DNA of 64,000 nt. It comes from Linepithema humile. Lineage: Eukaryota > Arthropoda > Insecta > Hymenoptera > Formicidae. Shown here piece after piece: positions 40,001 to 51,982 of the stretch. Numbering within the stretch: position 1 is the first letter of the stretch; the number at the start of each line of letters is the position of its first letter. The translations under genes were made by a program, and so were the position numbers. The notes beneath the pieces were generated by a model. That model saw only the letters and a program-made list of their open reading frames with translations, had not been told where the DNA came from and did not search any database. The DNA is taken from positions 6,572,001 through 6,636,000 of the forward strand of contig NC_090128.1 in NCBI RefSeq assembly GCF_040581485.1, in the 5' to 3' direction.

Positions 40001-40137
40001 TGCGCGTTGCGTTAAACATAATAGCTTGTACAACGGAAACGTGTGTACCATTCAAGTTATCCGTGGTGTTTAACGTGCAACGTAAAGTGGACGCACCGAC
40101 AGTTGTGACTGAGGAAAAAGAACTCGTCATTGGCTAG
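37043..40137 (+). CDS. Nhlrc2: NHL repeat-containing protein 2 (thioredoxin-like plus NHL propeller)
   Basis: Nine exons: 37043-37208, 37359-37525, 37649-37808, 37901-38316, 38397-38641, 38885-39110, 39248-39445, 39524-39637, 39727-40137, giving 700 aa, close to the vertebrate length. A thioredoxin-like domain (about 56-200) carries CCINC at residues 85-89, the family's active-site-like motif. A six-bladed NHL propeller follows, with repeats such as KLAISDSGNHRIVIVDEHG, KIYVADTNNHAIRQ, QIYVADTYNHKIKG and ILYVADTNNHSIKM. A C-terminal beta domain (from 565) completes the protein. The ATG at 37043 has context aaaatga and no earlier in-frame ATG. Intron 7 appears to use a GC donor (tct|gcaagt), the only choice that fits the phase well. 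Confidence 0.92.
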
Positions 40138-41600
40138 GGATTGTGAATTTTATGATTCTAGCACATATGTGGAAAAATACAAAAACACGTTGCATAGTAT
40201 GTATAAATTTTATATTATTTTCTAAGAAATAGAAAAATTGTGCATATATATATTTAGATGGTTATTGCAAACAGCAATGTTACTCATATGAATTCTGTAA
40301 AATGTTATGTACTACTTACTTACTTAATACTTAATAAGTTACTTAATTAATTGATTTTTGATTGCTTTAAGTTCAATATCCATGTTTTGTGAGTTTTAAG
40401 TACATTTTTTTTGTTCACGAATGTCTGGCAAATTTCGTCAGACTTAAACATTACAATTAAAACAATGGAGATGGAATCGATTTTGATTTTTTAATTAATT
40501 ACAAGATTACATGATTAAAATAGCATTATATAGTAATTAATATACCTCGCAAATTTTCTATTTTGTCTTCTAATGAAATATGCGGTCACATTCCTGATGA
40601 TCAGCAATTTTCTTTTATCCGTGTGCTCTCTACTATCGTTGGAATCTTGAGTATCTGCATAAAATTGAAATACATTATTAATTTGACAAAAATAGATACT
40701 TACAGCCTTGGCCAAAATTATTAGACTATTAAAATACTTTTTTCAAAGTAACATTTATATTTTGAAAGAAATAAACCATTTCTTAGCTCTAACGACTTCA
40801 TAATGAACACTCTAATAAACAACTTTTAAACAATAGAAGTCTTTCCTGGCATTAGATTTAATATAATGATTATGAGGGTGCTTAATAATTTTGGCCAAGG
40901 TTGTATATGTAACATTTACATTTGTATCATTGTTGAGCAATTTTTTACTTTTTCGCAAATTAGGATACGATGTTATACAATTATCGAAGATTTCAGCAGC
41001 GTGCGTATCGTAAAATAATCGGGAGAACTCTTATAATTTTAGTGAACTGGTCGTTGGTTTTCAACATTTTTCCAGCTGATCTCAATCCGTTTATTACGCT
41101 ATTTGTAAATCTGAAATAATTTTACAATAAGAATGTGGCCACAGAATATAAATTTTTAGATTTTATTTAAAAATTGCTAACCACCCGTTGGAGAAATTTA
41201 CAATAATCATGAAACATATTATTCCAAAATATTCTTTTTCCCAATACAATTCAAAAATTCAGAATAAAATTGATTCACACTAAGTAATATTGATGTATTT
41301 CATAATCTCACCGATATATATTGCAGGTAAAAAGAGTTCATCTGGAAAACAGTTGAAATTTATTAACTGTAAAGTATAATATATCACAGTGCCTGTCTCA
41401 TCAATCACATTTCCTCGTATTTCCTTCCACTGATGAGCCGAGTCTCCGACAATATTTCAATCTCATCTTCCTCTTTGCCGCCGTTTTTCATCACTGTACT
41501 TGCGGACAAATTGGTTTGATATTTTTGGTCGTTGAGTATCTGAAAAATAATCTAATATACATTTCTCTTATTATTTGTTACCACTTAATTATCTTTACTT
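40138..41600. other. Intergenic region with unassigned exon-like segments
   Basis: AT-rich, no clear gene on the plus strand. On the minus strand three open segments follow good acceptors: 41541-41412 (about 42 codons, ends EILSETRLISGRKYEEM), 41113-41000 (FTNSVINGLRSAGKMLK...) and 40660-40515 (DTQDSNDSREHTDKRK...). I could not join them into one frame or recognise a family, so no gene is called. Confidence 0.25.
40703..40903. mobile_element. Tc1-like MITE with TA target duplication
   Basis: Ends cagccttggccaaaattatt and aataattttggccaaggttg, flanked by TA on both sides (40701-40702 and 40904-40905). The cagc...ggccaaaa terminus is typical of Tc1/mariner elements. At 201 bp it has no transposase. 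Confidence 0.8.
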
Positions 41601-44600
41601 AATCATTAAGAGTCGTAAAAAAAATGTGAACAGGTAGCGAAAATGAAGAATGAGAAGTCGAGTGAGCGCGAACGACCAACCGGGACACGGTTTATCCTTA
41701 CAGAATGACCTCGTTGCCTGGTATTCCGGATGATCTCGATCGGTTCCTAGTCGTCTCGCTTGGACACACAAACGGCGTGCAAACCAGGGGAGACAGACAG
41801 ATACGCGTCTCGAATTCGAGAACGTTGCGAATGGCAATAGCCGATAGGCCGATACATCACGCGGTTTCATATCCCACGCGCGTAACTAAATCAGATTTTG
41901 GACGAGCGTGATTTGGATACGTATTCGAAACACGGTGAAGGAGACCGTTATGTCTCTTGTATTTCTATGAGAGATCGTCTACACTCGTGTGTGCCGCATA
42001 TACTACTGTTATGTGTCGAAAAGTGGTACATTCCGGTATATGTGTCGAGAAATATTCGCCAAGTTTCGCGCGCTCGTCGCTAACGGCTCAAGATATCGCG
42101 TATATTCCGCTTGGCAGCAAACTCGAGTGCTTATTAAGATATCGTCGGATTGATTTTTCGCATTTGCATAACGCGCGCGAACGATGCGCCGGGCAATGCG
42201 AGCTAATGGCGGAAGCGATCGCCGATCATTGGCGATAAATCAGAACTGTGCACTTATCGAAATGCTTTACAGTCCTCTTCTTTTCAGGCTGTGCCGAGGC
42301 ATTTCGCCGAAGCGGACGAAGCGTCTCGCTCTATCACGACACTATGAAACGAATCTTAATTGCGACCGAAGCGGCACTAAATTGAAAGGAACTAGCGCGA
42401 CGGGATGCTATAAAATATATCTCTATCTCGCATTTGCGTAGTCGAGCCGAATGTAGACGTCAGGATTTTACTCAGTTATAAAAGCGGGTATCGATTAACA
42501 TTCCTATGATAATGCGAATTCGCGCGCCACGTTAGAGCTCGAAAGAGGCTTGATTACGGGAGTCGTCTCAGGACGATGCTCCCTTCGGAGCAACGATTCC
42601 AAGCTACGTAATCTGAAATGTCGTGTTAGCTCAGCCGAGCGTGACACCTCGGCTACACCACCGGGGAATCTCTCACGCACCTGAGAATTTCTCGTAGATA
42701 CACCGGCTAACTTGCATTTTTCTTCTCTTCCCGATCATTATCGTACTTCTCATATATTTCGTCACGCCGAGGAGGGAAGAATTTTCAGTTATCGGAATTT
42801 CGAGCGCGAGACTCGTCGGCCCGCCCGAAAAGTTCAGTCGATCGGCGCTTTAGCGGAGAAGAAAATGAAATTTGAGAGATCGATCGGCGTCGGATCGATC
42901 CGCGAATCGATCGAGCGTTTCGCACGTCGCCGGGGGCGACGTGGAATTGGTGGCGAAGAAATAGGTCGGATTTGCCGAGTTCACAGAGCTCGTTCTCGCG
43001 TTCCCCTTTTCCGTGCTACTCCCATCGGCTCCGACGTCAAATTTGTCGATAGGTGACCGTTGGATAAACCTTAATCCGGCGCGGCGCGGTGTACCGTTGT
43101 CTTGGTAAACAGTGGGTTACGGATGGACAGTCGTGCAAGTGGGACGGCTGTTTATTAACCCGTGCATGCTCGACGTTCACAGAAAACTTTAACCAGACGT
43201 AGTTACGCGAGAAGCGAGAAACGGGTTTCCCGGAGCCCGTTCGTCTCCCCTCGAAGCGCGATCACTGTCAAACCTAAATCTATTATTTCGCTTCGCCCCG
43301 GCTCGGCGTGACTGGGCGAACAGAAATTTTTCATGAAATTGCAAAGAAATTTTATCATCAAGTGTTTGTCGCCGCGTCATTACATCTCGACGAGTTCTCT
43401 TTTTTTTTTTTTTTTTTTTTTCTTTTAGGAAATCAGAAGCGTCCGAAATCCGTGTGCGACATGAGTAATCCGCCGGTCGCGATTGAGTCATGAATGAGTT
43501 ACATAAAGGCCACGCTCGATATGAAAGGCACGCGTAACTGGGCCTTCGAGGAATTCGGATCGGCGAGTCCCTTTCGAGAGCCGCATTTTTGCGTTACTCT
43601 TCACACGGCCCATCGCCAGCTTCTTTCACAATTTAATACGTCATGCAAGCGGCTCATTCGGTCGATGTACCGTTAATCGCCGTGAATTGCCGGCTCGACG
43701 CGCTTACGCCACATTTGTCATTAAGAAGAAGAAGAAAAAAAAAAAAAGAGATTTGTGCCCACCTCGCGCGCGATCTTTCCGACGATCACCGAGCGAGATT
43801 CGTAGTGGCGCCGCAATGCTGAATTGTGCATCAATCGGTCCCATTGATGCGATGCATCGGGGCCATAAATACTAACCGCGGACGGTGAAACTACGGAAAA
43901 TTGCGACGACTGTGCAAAGCGCGAATGACGCGTCGTGACGCTTCCCTACGTCCGATTATCCGATCTGAATCAAATTGCGATTTGTTCGACGAGGAGGGAA
44001 GCTCGCGAACGTACGTACGCGCGGTCACCTGTTTCCGCGTAATCCACTCCATCCGACGATGACGACGTCTCTCGCAAGAGGCGAGAGAGGCGAATCCTTT
44101 CTCTGTCTTACCCCTCAGGAGGCGTCTCCCCTCCTTATTCCTTCTGACTTCTTGTTTCGCTGCGCTCGTCTCGGCGAAGGATCCTACCTTGCAGTACGTG
44201 TTTATCCAGGGTATAAGACAGCAGAGGAGCGGGCAAGTTAGCGTAGGAAGAGAATCGCCGAGTGTCACGCAGCGATTGCGAGCGCGGGAACAAGAGGGAA
44301 CACAAGAGGGAATACAAGGAGGAGAGAAGAGGGCGCAGAAGAAAAGGGAGGAGTTCGCGGTGCACGCTCCGTAATCATCGCCGAGGCTGCCGGGGTCGCT
44401 ACACCGGCGAGTCTGACAGCAAGGTCGACCGCAAAATAGTCTCAACTGCCAAACGTCCTTGATCCCTTAACGAAGAAGGGAAGAAGGGAAGACGGAGAGA
44501 GAAGCGCGAAGGAGAGAAGAGCGACAGGGGAAACAGGATAGACTGGCGCGTCTCGCGCTAGGGATTCGAGCACCGAGGGACCGACCACGTACTCCAAACG

Positions 44601-45483
44601 TTCAGCATTTCCCTCTTATCGAATATCGCACGGCCGTATTGTGTTCGGTAGTGTCGAGCGCTATCGCGATCACCGAGTCGCGCCGGAGTTATCGGCGAGG
44701 ATTGCCCCTCGGCAGATTTAAATGACATTTTCAAGGAGGCTGCTTCCGTTTCCAAAGTGTGAGTATCCTATTAATTCAACTTTTGTCCATCGTTTCGCGC
44801 GATATGTAATTGCGAATGTGTGCGACGAGAAAAGGAAAGAGAGATGTGTCGGGTGTGACGTATTCCGCGGTTTTCTCACCGAAATGTAAAAAAAAAAAAA
44901 AAAAAAAACCTTTCAAAAGGGCGCTAATTATATCACGCTGATAATCACTCTTCGGTTTTACGCGCGATGCAAAGCGCTGCGGTAATTGAACGGCGAAAAA
45001 CCGGTCGCTGAGATCGATGATATGTAGCAACCAGTAAGAAATTGTAAGGTTCGGTGACCTATCTCTCTTTCCTTCCCTTCTTTTCCTTCGCACGTATCTC
45101 ATTACTTCTGTAGTGTGTACAGCTTTTGCACGATCTAAATACTTGCTTACCGATTTGCTTTCTTTGTGATTTATTGTCAAGTGCCTTTTGAGTCGTGAGT
45201 CATCGTTCGATAAATCGATAAATATGACAGAATTCGAAACCAAAGTGATTTATGATTTGATGCAAAAGGTTTGTCGTACTCGTTAAGTAAGATTGAAGCC
45301 AGTACTGCGGGCTTTTAAATAAATTTTGACGAAGTGAAATGGTTGCGACTGATTTCAATATTAAAAAAACTCCAAACTTTTAGAAGTCGATAACTTTATT
45401 TAAAATAAATCTTCACGGAGAAGTGACGAACCTTTTGCGCCAAAAACCACGACCGTCTTCAATTTCGGAATATATCTTTACAG
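41601..45483. promoter_or_regulatory. CpG-rich upstream region of the mucin-serpin gene, with untranslated first exon
   Basis: The base composition changes sharply from AT-rich to GC- and CpG-rich at about 41.6 kb. Many short frames on both strands are a by-product of this and none looks like a protein. A probable untranslated exon ends at 44758 (tttccaaagt|gtgagtat) and would splice to the acceptor ending at 45483 (ctttacag). Homopolymer runs lie at about 43399-43421 (T) and 44887-44908 (A). Confidence 0.4.
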
Positions 45484-45499
45484 AAATTCGAAAATTATC

Positions 45500-46528
45500 A
45501 TGTTGCTGCAACGATTACGCTGGCTATTGTTCGCACTAATTGTGTCTTGGACGAAGCTGCAGTTTAATGAAGCTTTACCGGCTCACGACGAACGTTCGCG
45601 CGTGTTTGCGAATACGTTCAGTCCTAGGTCAGTATCACGTGGGAAATCTTCCTGCCTGTAGCTTTTATTACTTACACACAGGTACGTTAAACACACACGG
45701 ATGTAGGACAGAGCGTTTATATAATGAAATTAGTGGTACGCGTCGCGATTCTATTTTTTTTTTTGGTAAATAACAGAGAGGCGACGTAATGCGAGCGAAA
45801 AATGTTGAGATAGGAATCGTGCGTGGGAAAAACAATGCGGAAAAGAAGAAAGAAAAAACACGGTCGACTCTCATTGAAACGCGGCCAGTACACGGATCAG
45901 GCAGTTTTGTTTGCAATGAGTAGATTAATTAAAGCAATTATGTATGCACGTTGAACTTGTTTCTTGTTGAACTTTGTTCTCATTTGGCGCGGGTTCTTCG
46001 CTCCGATACGCCGCCGCTATCAATAATTCTCTTAAACGAGTTTGTTAAAAATTGAATAAAAATTGAACAATATTCCATATCGATTTTATATACGTTTCAA
46101 TCTATCGCGCTCAAATTTGCGACACGGAAATTGAATTTATGTGAATCTTTAGGCACGATTCGCTTTCGAGTTAACATCGAATAACAATAGTTAATATTTC
46201 TGGACGGATCTTCGTGCGTTTACAGCGTAGCCACTTCAACAATGATTCGCCAGGATTACAACAAGCGCACGCATCCTCCGAACGGCAAAAACGACACGCA
46301 GTCCAGCCACAAACTGGTCGCTTCGCCGGCCGGACTTTTGCGGCCCGACAAGTTTCAGTTTTATACTTACGACGAAAAGGGCGATATGATTACGCGGCAG
46401 ATGACCGTTGAGGAAATTCAAGGTCTCATTGCAGCAGGTGGTGCGGATCACGTCGCGATGGACAAGCAAGAACCTCAAAAAGCCGACGACGTCCTAACAG
46501 GTGGCAAGAAGGTCGGTTCATCTTTTTT

Positions 46529-46576
<48 letters not shown>

Positions 46577-49500
46577 TTCGTGCCTCGCCTCATAACTATA
46601 AATAAATGATAGATAAGCATGAGAACTCGATACTATTTCACTTAAAATACTTCGTTCATGTACAAATGTAAATAAGAGCGAAGGATAACATTAATATAAT
46701 AAAGTACATTTAATGATTAAATATTGAAAATTCGTCTAAATAGATGATTAGATGAAATAAGAATTGTTTCGGAGTCATAAATTTCTATGAATAAAAATAG
46801 CTATCGTGTTAAAATTACATTATATTTAAATTCCAACGCAAGGCAAACAGGAATGTACGAATAATAGGAGCTAACGGAGGCTGTCACGGCTTCGTCTACG
46901 GATTTCATGTATCTTACTTTACATTTTAGGTCATGGATGTAGTACAGAAGGTACAGAACGTGTTGAAGAGCGCGCTCGACAAACCGCCGACTTTAACGGG
47001 CACAATACCGAAGATTCCGGAACACGCGAATGTCGAATGGAGCAACATTCTACCTTCTATTCTCTCCGGCGAGACGGATGCCATTTCCCCGGGCGGCGAA
47101 TCGCATAAAGTTACGACGGAGAGGATAGAAACCTCGTCGCCGGTCGAGAGCGCGTTGAATATCGGAACGAGCGCGACGCCGAAAGATCCAGTGAAGAAGC
47201 CGGATGTTCAGACGAACGCGTACGCCGGTTTTACTAATAATATGCAGCACGGTGAGAAGCCTCAGCACGGCCATCAGCAAACATCGATTTCGGAGAAACC
47301 GATGATTCCGGTTCCGGTTATCACTCTAACGGAACAGAAATTGTCGACATTGCAACCCGCCTTTACCGAAAGTCCTGTTTTCCAAATGGTCAGCGTGATT
47401 CCGGTGGCTGAAAAGGTCAGCCAAACCGACTCGTTTGCAGCTGACGTCGCGAGTTACGCGACTACGCAACTGCCGGCTCAAACCGAAGAACTCGGTCAGA
47501 CCGAATACGTGGAGATAACCCTGTCGGAAGTACCTGAAGACACGACATTTTCGCAATTGTCAAGTCTAAATACGCATCCCGCAGATGATGTCACGAAGCA
47601 GACGGCGAACGACGCGGATCAAGAAGTGGGAGTTCCGGCGATCCATTATTCAACGACCACGCCGGGTACAGCGGACTCCTCCACGACGGTCGACACAAAG
47701 AAGATCGTGACGCACGATCAGTTCGGTGAGGCAACAAGTATGACTGACAAGATTCCTCCTTTGAACGTGAGTTACATCCTTCTGCAGAGCAAGAACAATA
47801 CGAAGCCGTCCAAAGATCCTTCATTCGTGCCTGGCGTTACGAAAGAGCCGCAGAGCGTAACACATAATGACGATAAGATAATCCCGCAAACTAATATCCC
47901 GCTTTCTCACGCATCTGCGCCGCTCAAAGGTGCCGAAGAGGCGTCTAACGCAACCGCGCTATACTCGCCGTCCACGCTCGCTTCCGCGTCGGGAATCGAG
48001 ATCTCGACCGCGCCGATCCCGCCGTACACGAGTCATCGTCTCGGCGAAGGTTCCACCACGATTACGAAAGAAGCATTGAGCTCGATTACGCCGGCGTACA
48101 CGGAGAGTCATCTCGATCCGCGGCCGACGAAAATTCAGTCCTTAGCGCCGATAGAACCGTTACGCCCGCAGCTGATCGATTCCTTGTCGAGTGTGATGAA
48201 TCAAGTTGCGGAAGTGAAACCCTCCGTGATATCTCTGTCGTCGAACGAGGCGCCGGGGATGTCGCACGTCAATTACGATCAAAGGCGCAACGATTCGGAC
48301 AAAGTCACGATTGCGGATCAACACGATGCGTCTCACGGCGCGAACGCGGAGAATAAGCCCACCGTTAGTCCGCAAACCTACGCGACTACAAAAGCTCCAT
48401 TGCCGGACCTCACCACTTGGCTTGTCGACTACACTGTTACTTATCGGCCTCTCAACGCACTCGCGGCGGACACGGAACCGATCGCGAGCGAAGGAACGAG
48501 TGGATTGACAACTGGCGGTGCAGCGATCACGCCAGCTGGATTAAGTATCGAATCGACAACGATTTCGGAGTCGACGATATCGCCGTTATGGACTCAGTCG
48601 GAAAAAACTCACGACGCTTCGCTGGAAGATCAGACCGCAGCTCCCGCGACTCTCGAGATTGCCACCGCCACTGACGCGGCTAACGACGAAACCACGTTGG
48701 CTGAAATTTTGCCCACCGCTTCGACGGCACTCGATGCGACCACGAAAGCGCAATCGACAATCGCGTCGAACGAATCTCTAAACAAACCCACGGCGATTAA
48801 CTTCGACAACGCCCTCGCGAATTTGAACTTGAGCAATCCGGTGTCCGCGATTGATCAAGTATTGAACCTCGCATCGCTACTGTCTAGCGTTCCCGCGATC
48901 GAACCGATCGATTTGCCCAGCGACACGTCCAATTTCGTAGCTAGTGATTTAGCGAGTGGTCTCATTGCCGGATTCGCGACAAAATCGCCCGTCAAGGAAA
49001 CCGACGAGGATCAAGTGGCGAAGGATACATCGAGTGCAACCATTTCGGACGTAACGAAGCTTGCAGAATCGATTGAAAACGTCACGCAAATGTACGAAGA
49101 AACTACGGGACTGAATGACGATTATCGGAAAAATGTTACGCAACAGCCATTCTTCAAGCATCCAGCTAGAAACGACACGTTAGAATTGATTTCGCAGACG
49201 AAGGAAACAGATAAGACATCGAAACCGATTAAATTGTCAAACGAAAAACTCGAGGATTCCGCAGAGGCATCTTCGTCTCTCTCGCCAAATAAAATCGCTA
49301 TTAGCGATGAATTGAAGAGCAGCGCACAAAGCACGATTACTACGAGAATTGTTACCGTGCGTCCTGAACAGTTGTCAACGATGAAGATCCAATCGCCAAA
49401 TGTCAACGAGACGCTGTTTGACAAGAATAATGATAATCAGAAGAAAACGGAAAACAAAGAGAAGCTGAAAACAACGGAAGCGCCGAACATAAGGATAGAC

Positions 49501-51982
49501 GTGAGTCCGGATGAATTTATATACAAAATCGATTCGTCTAAAAATGATATAAAAAATGCAACGCATGTAGAAAATAATCAAAGAATCGAGACGTTAGATA
49601 AGAAAGAATCCTTGACAAACGCGTCGGAAACGAAGGAAACCGCTGAAATTCACTCTCACAAACATATCAGTAACATTACAACGAATGCTGCTGCTTCGAG
49701 CACCACCCTCGTGACTGATGGAAGTTCCACCAAGTCCGTGCTTGCGCAAAATCACGTCACCGAACCGACAACTGTCCACAAAATCAAAGATACTAACGTG
49801 GCCACGCTGACAACGCCGTACGCCGCGACCAGCAATCGCATAGCCGTACAGAATAACAAGAACAATTACGATAGTCCGTCGTCTACGCCGTCGATCCAGA
49901 CGGATGCAAGCACCGACAGCCCGATAGCAGCGCAGAAATTATCGGGCGACTCGAAGAAAGAGGAACTTTCACGACCGAGTCTGGCCAACGGTACGGATAG
50001 TTTGAGCTCCGCTAATAATACACTCTTAAATCAGAATAAAGATGTGTCCAGTATTACCGAACTGTCGACGAAGAACGCGTCAATGCAGGCGAATTTGAAC
50101 GACACGGAGAGTAAGCCCGCGGCTCTGAAACATTCCGAGAATCCTTACAAATCGTCGACACCGAATCCGGTCCATCAGACGTCGAAGCATCCTACGATCG
50201 AGCACAAGCCCGCTGAGAAACTCAACGTCTCAAAGACTGACGCGCCTGTAAGCGCGGAGGATAAGTGGACCCTTATTTCCCAACAAGCCACGCCAACTAT
50301 GACGAAGCTGCCGAAGCCGCCGCGGCCGCTGAAGCCGCCGAGGAAACCGGTCGGTCAACAGACGTCCGGCTCGGATGACAGTGCCAATCTTCGCTCTCCG
50401 AGCACCGAGGCGACCCATCAGCAGGATCAGCAGGACCTGTCGTTGCAGTCGGTGCTGCCGCTGGACGCGTCTCAGAGCGCGAGCGGCCTGGACGTCACCA
50501 TAAGACACACGAGCTCCGACATCGTCAACTTCGCCAGGCTGTGCAACGAGCTGGCCTTCAATTTCTGGATGGCCACCAACAAGGGTCTGAGCACCGCGAG
50601 GTCGCTGGCCCTGTCGCCGTTCGGCATGACCAGCCTGCTGGCGATGATCTTCCTGGGCGCTCGCGGCCCGACGTCCGATCAGATGAACGAGATCCTCGGG
50701 CTCGACGACGTGGCCACGTTCAATCCGCACTTGGTGTTCCAGAACATAACCGACACGGTGAGCCTGGCCAGAGGCCAGGGCATCGCGAACGCCGCGTTCG
50801 TGCGCGAGCTGTTCGCCGATAAGATGAAAGTGAGGAAGCTGATGCCGTTCTACAAGGAGCAGGCCCAGCAGTTCTACGAGGGTCTCGTGACCGAGGTGAA
50901 CTTCGCGACCATCAGCGATCTCGTTCGCAGGAGGACGAATTTGCTGATCAGGAAGCAGACCGGCGGTAGGATCAAGGACTTCGTCAAGACGAACACGGTG
51001 CCGCTGAGGTCGCCCCTGGCGGCGCTCTCCGCCAATGTATTCCAGACCGATTGCAACAGCACGCTGACCAGTTCCGTCGGCCGGGACGGCGAGTTGTACT
51101 TCGCCGTCTCGCCGGCCGTCAGACAGCGGAAGCTCGTCCCGGTTCCGGCGACCACCTGGCGATCGGGTGTCCTGGCCGGCTACGAACCCAGCATCGACGC
51201 CACCGCGGTCGCCCTCGGGGCGAGCGAGAAATTGGTCTCCACGATCTTCCTGCTGCCGGGTCAGCAGGGTCACACGGCGCCCGGCGACACGCTCGATCGT
51301 CTCGAGCAACGTCTCGTTAGAAGCGCCTTCCGCGACGGTGCCTGGAACAAGCTTCTGAAAGTTCTGATACCGAGGAACGGCTTGGAGCTGCAGGTGCCCA
51401 AGTTCAGTCACAGATCCGTCATCAATGCCACTGCCGCCTTGAAAAGAATGGGCCTCGACGAGCTCTTCTCCGGCAACGCCGACTTCAAGGGCATCAATGG
51501 CGTGGGTCACCGACTTCACTTGGCCGATGTGTTGCAGGTAAATTCACGCGCTTCGTATTAGTCGATAAAAAGCATTTTCCACGACGTGCTCACAATTGTG
51601 AACCTTACAGATGAATCTATTCAGCACCTGTGGCGACGAAAATATTCTCAGTGGTCGGCATCACGTGGAAACGTATCCCGCGAGCCCGCTAAGAAGAAAT
51701 ATCAAACGACAACCGATGGAAGACACCGACAATTTCGGTAAAAGCGCGGAAGAGGATGCACCGAGACAACACAGCGGCGTATCATCGCAAGAGGACCACG
51801 CGAGTTTGTTCCACGGGGACGAGTCGCGTATGGATCAATTCTACAGAGAGAGAAGGCAGCTTTCCGGATCGTCGGAGAAACCGAAATTGAAACTCGACAG
51901 GCCCTTTTTGTACTTTGTTCGGCACAATCCCTCCGGTATTATATTACACATGGGACGCTTTAATCCCAGATTATTGGTTTAA
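45500..51982 (+). CDS. Secreted giant mucin-like protein with C-terminal serpin domain
   Basis: Four coding exons: 45500-45627, 46226-46511, 46930-51537 (4.6 kb), 51611-51982; phases agree and give 1,797 aa. Residues 1-25 are a signal peptide (MLLQRLRWLLFALIVSWTKL). Residues about 150-1260 are Ser/Thr/Pro/Ala-rich and mucin-like with many NxT/S sites. A proline-rich linker (KLPKPPRPLKPPRKPV) lies near 1264-1280. The serpin fold runs from about 1334 (IVNFARLCNELAFNFW, LSPFGMTSLLAMIFLGARG) to the C-terminal signature RPFLYFVRHNPSGIILHMGR. The reactive-loop hinge expected after LHLADVLQ (EEGTEAAAA type) is missing. Instead there is an acidic stretch between furin-like RRNIKR (1702-1707) and RERR (1753-1756). 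It is probably non-inhibitory. Ordinary serpins are about 400 aa, so the 1,300-residue extension is unusual. The ATG at 45500 follows an acceptor by 16 nt and starts the signal peptide. Confidence 0.85.
46522..46573. repeat. (TC)n microsatellite
   Basis: About 25 uninterrupted TC units just inside intron 2 of the mucin-serpin gene, close to its donor at 46512. Confidence 0.9.

Noticed and set aside
41595..44755. Many 60-180-codon frames on both strands
   Set aside because: All are Arg/Ser-rich and overlap in several frames, as expected for CpG-rich non-coding DNA; none has splice sites with matching phase or a known motif.
50230..51519. 429-codon open frame on the minus strand
   Set aside because: It is the antisense shadow of the GC-rich serpin exon: composition is Arg/Gly/Glu-rich and it has no domain, while the plus frame is a clear serpin.
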